Shown in pieces: positions 52,588-64,000 of a DNA stretch of 64,000 nucleotides (position 1 is the first letter of the stretch; the number at the start of each line of letters is the position of its first letter). The notes under the pieces were generated by a model that was not told the origin of the DNA, searched no databases, and was given only the letters and a program-made list of their open reading frames with translations. The stretch is from Trichoplax sp. H2 (taxonomy: Eukaryota; Placozoa; Uniplacotomia; Trichoplacea): positions 62,001 to 126,000 of the forward strand of contig NOWV01000130.1 in NCBI GenBank assembly GCA_003344405.1. Direction: 5' to 3'. The translations under genes and the position numbers were made by a program.

Positions 52588-53610
52588 ATGGATAATAACA
52601 ATAGCAATACGACTGTACCCAAAATGGATCTGGTTTATCTTATTTTACAAGCCACTATATTATCCATTATTACCCTATTTATGATTGTAGGCAATTTTAT
52701 CGTTATTGTAGTTGTTAATCGTTCAGAACAACTACAAAATGCTTCCGGTATCTTTATGGCCAACTTAGCCGTTACCGATTTAACTTTAGGTGTTATTTTA
52801 ATGCCCATTACCATTGCTAGCTCCATCTTAGGCCGTTGGATATTTAGTGATATAATGTGTAAATTTTGCGGTTTTTTAAATGTTATGTTATGTAGCACAT
52901 CAGCATTAACTGTCATGTTATTGAGTATCGACCGTTTTATTGCTATTTCACGTCCAATGCAATATATTAAAATTATGTCCAAAAAGCGAGCCTTAGTGTT
53001 ATCCACTTACATGTGGATCCATTCAGCTATCGTCTCGACATTTCCATTACTAGGTTGGGCTAAATATGAATATGTTGAAGCCGAAGCAGTTTGTTTTGCT
53101 ATCGAAAGTGTATCCTATTTTAATTTTCTATGCGCATCGACAGTATTTTTGGCTATCTTTTTAATTATCATTACCCATATCTACATCTTAAAAGTGGCTA
53201 TCAAGCAATCGCAGCAAATTGTAACCTTAACACCTGGTTTTGAAGATGTCACAAGAGAAACGATGCGCCAAATGAATCGTAAAACAGCCAAGACTGTCTT
53301 AATTATTGTTGGTGTCTATTTAGCCTGTTGGATACCTTATATTTCATTAACTTATGTCCAAATTTACGCTAACTATGTTCCACCACCAATTGCTATTACA
53401 ATCACATCAGGTCTAATTTTTGTCAATTCAGCATCCAATCCAATTATTTATGGTACATTCCATCGACGTTTTCGTAATGCTTTCATTCGGTCATTTATGC
53501 CAATTTTGACCAAATGTAGCATAGTTGATGAATACGCTCATAATCGCGAGCAAGCAAGTTATCTTCATACTTCCAATACTGTACGGAAACTTAATAATTC
53601 CAATCATTAA
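52588..53610 (+). CDS. Rhodopsin-like (class A) G protein-coupled receptor, orphan
   Basis: Intronless 340-residue receptor. An in-frame TTG upstream at 52570 is not a start; ATG at 52588 gives a short N-terminus with two glycosylation sequons (N3, N6 or nearby). Class A hallmarks: GN at 35-36 (TM1), LAVTDL with D64 (TM2), Cys91 and Cys169 for the TM3-ECL2 disulfide, DRF at 115-117 in place of DRY, W143 (TM4), CWIP at 247-250 (TM6), NPIIY at 284-288 (TM7), Cys310 as a possible palmitoylation site. Position 3.32 is Asn (N98), so no amine-binding Asp. The opsin lysine site in TM7 is Phe (F278), so it is not a retinal-binding opsin. It should signal through heterotrimeric G proteins; the ligand is unknown. 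Confidence 0.93.
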   Translation: MDNNNSNTTVPKMDLVYLILQATILSIITLFMIVGNFIVIVVVNRSEQLQNASGIFMANLAVTDLTLGVILMPITIASSILGRWIFSDIMCKFCGFLNVMLCSTSALTVMLLSIDRFIAISRPMQYIKIMSKKRALVLSTYMWIHSAIVSTFPLLGWAKYEYVEAEAVCFAIESVSYFNFLCASTVFLAIFLIIITHIYILKVAIKQSQQIVTLTPGFEDVTRETMRQMNRKTAKTVLIIVGVYLACWIPYISLTYVQIYANYVPPPIAITITSGLIFVNSASNPIIYGTFHRRFRNAFIRSFMPILTKCSIVDEYAHNREQASYLHTSNTVRKLNNSNH

Positions 53611-56600
53611 CATATGTAGAATTATAGTTAACTACTCTCGCGATGAATTTCATCTATTTCAAGTAGATGCCGTGATTCAATATTTTCCATGTTTGGCATA
53701 AGTTTACGAGTTAAAGATGTTGAAAAATAATAATAATCGATGGTTATCTTCAATTTTACTCGCAACGCTTTAAAAGTTCTTCCCTCTTACTCTTTATTTC
53801 ATATTTTTATTTTTTATAATTTATTCAACTTCTATGACCATGGTAGGACATCGGAGAAATTCATATGGATATAATCCACATTTAGGCTAATTTTTATCTT
53901 AACCTTAACGGACTGCTAGGAGTTCCACCCTTCTAACCCGGTTTTTATGAATTCTATTGACTCTAACTTGTATAGGTAAGGGATTATAGAAAGCTTTCAA
54001 GATCGAGGCTCTTTGTAGATATGCTATTCCTATTCATACCCTTGTTAAAATTAAGCTTTAACTGTCGTTGAAGCGGTATAGCTACACATTTCTATACTCA
54101 AAAAACTCTATCCAATTAATATGGATGAGCAAAAATTATTGGCTATCTTGTCTATGATATCATTTTACTAACGTCGTTATTGGAATGAGCAAATAAGAGC
54201 ACCGCATTAAATATTCAACCGAACGAATTGGTAACTTCTGTACGCTATGGCTTGCTACTGCTACTCCAATTGATAAGACTTTTGCCATAATTTAGGTCAT
54301 AAAAGATTAAAATTTACTATGTGTGGAATGAATAAAAATTTGGTCGCCCAGATGCTATTATTAAATAATTGTCAGGCCTTAATTAAAATTTGCAACTAGT
54401 GCTTCAATCGCTAATACAATCACTACTATTTCGATCAAAAAGGATTCAGCTTTATTTCGTGCGAAAATAATTAAAAAATATGTTCACTAGGTTGTATTAT
54501 TAAATTACTAACCAGACTTATTATAATTGGAAATATTAATCACGCAAGTAAGCGATGTAGGAATGTCATTGTATACGTACAATATGATATTATTTCTCCT
54601 TCTCACTTTTATGTGTGTGTCTTTGCTCATCAATAAACGAGTAAATACAAAAATCTTGACACAGAGCGGATTGATAGGGTGAATAAAATCCGAAAAGTAG
54701 CTATCGCAACATATAAATCTATATCTCATTACTTTTCAGTCCACTAGGATCATTATTTATGGCATTCCTTTTTTCCTTTTTTCCGCTACTTCATACGGTA
54801 CTCAATACTTAATGGAAATGATGATTAATAAGCTTTGTGTTAAAAATTGAAGCAGAAAGACATAAATATTTTTTTATTTGTAAACTTATAGATTAAGCAA
54901 CACAACTAATAAATATGTAAATGCTTTGTATCGCATATTGTTAACAACCATCTAAAATGACCCAGTTCAATATAATTTTAATTTAGCTGAACTCTCAGTA
55001 TATGGGTCTTAAATATCCTTTCTTTCTTTCAGGTATTATTTTAATTATAAAAGTGTATGAGATTGCAACCACTTTAAATATTGCTCGTTTTAATCGACTA
55101 ATATTGAATCACCGACTGATAAAATTCAAGATGATAAATGTACGCGTCAATTAGCTATTTAAATAATTTTGCTTCGTAAAAGTATAATATTAGATAATTT
55201 TCTTTTTCCTATTGTTAAATATTAATTTACAACTATAGCACGATAAACTATTAATATTGGCTAAATTATAAGTTCATTCAGCTATTATTGCAAATATATT
55301 ATATTCATTCACATCAAATCCTGTCTAAAAAATTTTTAATTTGTTATTTTAATTAATCATGGTTCTATATGTATATAAATTGCAGTTTGAACATTCAAGT
55401 CTACATAGTTTATCGAAATTATCTAAAGATATATGCTAGAAAAACTCCATTGCGTTTATGTACCTTCATGTTATTATTGCCTAAAATATCTTTTATATTC
55501 TATATGACAATGGTGTTTTATCCGATCATGTAGGAATATATATTTAGAAGGAAAAAATTTAAATGACAACCTTAATGAAAATATCTCAAATGGTGTTGAT
55601 ATGTTTTTACTAATATAATGTATAAACAATTTATTTCATTTCTCTTTATCTTATGTAATTATAGTCAGTATTTATGGTTAGCAAACACCACGATTTAGTT
55701 GAAATCTTATTTTGATTGACGGCTTTTTCCATCTCAATAAAAAAAATTTAAATTAATTCAAGATTAATCCAATCGAACTTTGCTGCAGTTCTAGGCAGAG
55801 CTTTCGATGTACGTATTGAGAAATGACGCACCCGGGGTATCCTCCATCTAAAATATCTTCCAAATCCTTTTCATTTAAAGTATATAGTATTGACTGTCAC
55901 GGCATGTTCTACTCAAAACCATCATCTTTTTTTCGCAATAATGAGCATCACAATAGTCGTAATGTTTATAGTCCTGACCACCTTATTTAATTAGAAAAAT
56001 TGATTATATCCTCAAAAACGTCTTTGACGTCCGTTAGGAGATCATAGACTGTCAATATCCAACTCTATAGTTTAACGCAACTAGCAGCAGTCGATCAAAT
56101 GCCATTTCACGTTTATAATTTCGAATTTTAAACAACTTAGATTATATTAAGAGTTCTTAATACACTCTACAGCTACAAATTGCTTATTTTACATCTTACT
56201 ATAATCAAGGTATACTTCATTTTCTTGCATTTGAATTGTAAAACAAATATTATTTACATTGGACAGAAAGGCCTTAATTTTATTTTCTCTCTATTGCTTA
56301 TCATGGCATTTATGTCTAACTTCTAAATTGCCATGTTCCTCTTTATTAGTTGTAATGACCGAGTGATAGTCTTTTACTATTACTATATAACTTCAAATTC
56401 AAACGATGATACTGCGCATATTTCTAATTACTATGGTTACTTCTACCGTATAGGTGATAAAAATAAAAGAATTTATCATGTTTTCAATTACTCCGGCTTA
56501 TAGCAATCAATATCTAAGAAATCGCGATCAACAATTCAATTGAGAATTTAGTTATTAAATTCTACAAGCAATTTTTAAACTAATTGAATTCATTCTTTTT

Positions 56601-58122
56601 ATCCAATTGCGTTGATCAAGCTAAAAGCAATGTCACATTGATGTTCCTCATTAAAATTTAAATGTACAAATTTTTATGAAGTAGTAGATACAAATCGATC
56701 CATGAACGCTGACTAACTTTAACATCAGATAGATAAGTAATCAAGGACTTTGATAGAACGTTTTTATTCACATCTTCAATCGCACCTTCAATAATTAGGT
56801 ATAGTAGTCAGAATTAATACAACAGATGACGTCATTAGATTGAAATATTAACAACAACTTCAAATGGCCACACTGAATTAACTACCGCACTTTATTCATC
56901 TACTTCAATCAGGCATGTCAATCTACGTAAAAAATAATTACTTAATCATTAATTCCAGATTCCGCTTAAATGAAAGAGTAAATACAGTGATGGCTTGCTA
57001 TTGGCTTTATTACTGCATAAGGGTAGATGCAATTGAAAATGACTCGAACTATTTTTAAAATATTAATCATAAACCTATTTTTACTTAGCAATACATATCA
57101 ACCGATTGTCATCTAATAAGTTTAAACGCCTACAATCGATGCTGTAAAAGCAACATCATAATTGATTATTATCTAATTTTAAAGATGTTTTTATGAATAT
57201 ATATCGTCAAAATGTATAGAATTTTACCTTATAATAATAAATAATGAAGAAGTGCAATGCTATCTTATGGGAAATATTTCTATATCCTATACAACACTTG
57301 CATTCAACCGCTGTACACACATAACTGGAATCAAGTCCACTTTTATTGCATACTGCTCATCACAAATTATTATAAGCACGGTAATAAATTGACTCCAGCC
57401 CACAAAATATCCGCGTTGTTTAAGCAGCGTAATTAGATAAATATAAGTACACCAGTCATTACATAATAGAATATTAAAAATGTACAATGGATATAAGTCA
57501 GTTTCCAAGTCCGAGCCTCAAACAGACTAGTCAAAATACAATATCACATTTATAGCATAACCATTTAATATTTAAGTCATCTAGGAAAGTTTCTACTTCT
57601 ATTCTCAATCATTCATTAGGAATTAAAATGATTAAAGTACAGTTTGCATGTGTACGAAAAAGTATGCATGAAATCAGAAAAACAATGCATATCAATGCTT
57701 TGCTAATTAAAATAGACAGTCTTGATTTACCGTCATAAAAATAAGGTATTAAACGAATGATTATATTTAAATTACTCAATAATATAGACAAAATTCACAC
57801 ATTCATTAAGAGATATAAAAATATAGCCTATATTCTCAAAATGAGAAATTGTACCAAGACAACGGTAAATATGAATACAATTTTTAAAGTTATCTAGCTC
57901 AAATGTTCGCTTCAACTACATTAAGTTATGGTATCGAGATAACTGGAGCACCATTATCAAACATACCTCATATGAATCTGGAATCCATGTTTATAAATAA
58001 ATAATAGTGAATGGATAAGCAATAGTTTTATCGTTATAACCTAAGTACTATAGCAACTAGATTTAACACTCGAAGCCGCTTGCGCAAGTCTAACAAATTC
58101 CTCTTAATTACAGTTCTGGTAA
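53611..58122. other. Intergenic region, no gene seen
   Basis: The GPCR and the ACAP-like gene converge on this AT-rich stretch. Open frames near 54508-54729, 57287-57508 and 57609-57791 show no motif or splice context. No canonical polyadenylation hexamer was found close to the GPCR stop. Confidence 0.5.
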
Positions 58123-63940
<5,818 letters not shown>

Positions 63941-64000
63941 CTATAAAAATGAGACATTTCAAAGTATAGCAGATGAAATAGAGATCAATATCCGTCTGTA

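Noticed and set aside
52635-53006. 123-codon antisense ORF
   Set aside because: It lies wholly antisense to the receptor coding sequence and has no motif of its own.

Overview
The window looks like nuclear DNA of an early-branching animal. A placozoan (Trichoplax/Hoilungia type) is my best guess, though that is inference. It is AT-rich and its genes carry many short GT..AG introns. The gene set is metazoan: FBXO31, Melted/VEPH1, ACAP, an EGF-CUB protein, a rhodopsin-like receptor and a trypsin with a long pro-region. Nothing bacterial, viral or organellar was recognised. Exon boundaries were read by eye from splice signals, frame continuity and remembered family sequences; no search or transcript data were available.

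Layout. 1-3.8 kb: non-coding, with dense CTGTAC/GTACAG motif clusters. 3.88-5.06 kb (+): intronless FBXO31-like F-box gene. 5.7-5.9 kb (+): an orphan possible exon. 6.7-11.1 kb (-): complete 13-exon Melted/VEPH1 gene, 725 codons, ending in a PH domain. 11.1-14.4 kb: non-coding except a promoter-like patch and two hairpins at 12.48-12.66 kb. 14.45-17.14 kb (+): six-exon trypsin-like secreted protease. 17.1-23.0 kb: no gene seen. 23.05-27.83 kb (+): 14-exon secreted protein with nine EGF-like and two CUB domains. 27.8-36.4 kb: gene-poor, with a foldable segment (33.7 kb), a pair of 103-bp direct repeats (33.97/34.40 kb) and a candidate solo LTR (35.65-36.0 kb). 36.4-37.3 kb (-): unresolved candidate membrane-protein exons. 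37.3-52.5 kb: gene-poor, with three diverged tandem arrays between 46.8 and 50.4 kb. 52.59-53.61 kb (+): intronless class A GPCR. 53.6-58.1 kb: no gene seen. 58.12-64.0 kb (-): 25 exons of an ACAP-family Arf GAP (BAR-PH-ArfGAP-ankyrin), whose 5' end lies beyond the right edge.

The genes do not form one pathway. By family knowledge Melted and ACAP bind phosphoinositides at membranes, FBXO31 acts in SCF ubiquitin ligation, the protease and EGF-CUB protein are secreted, and the GPCR is a surface receptor. I found no clear new multi-gene system. The least explained items are the hairpin pair at 12.57-12.66 kb, the trypsin pro-region built partly from duplicated mini-exons, the 103-bp repeat element and the candidate solo LTR.
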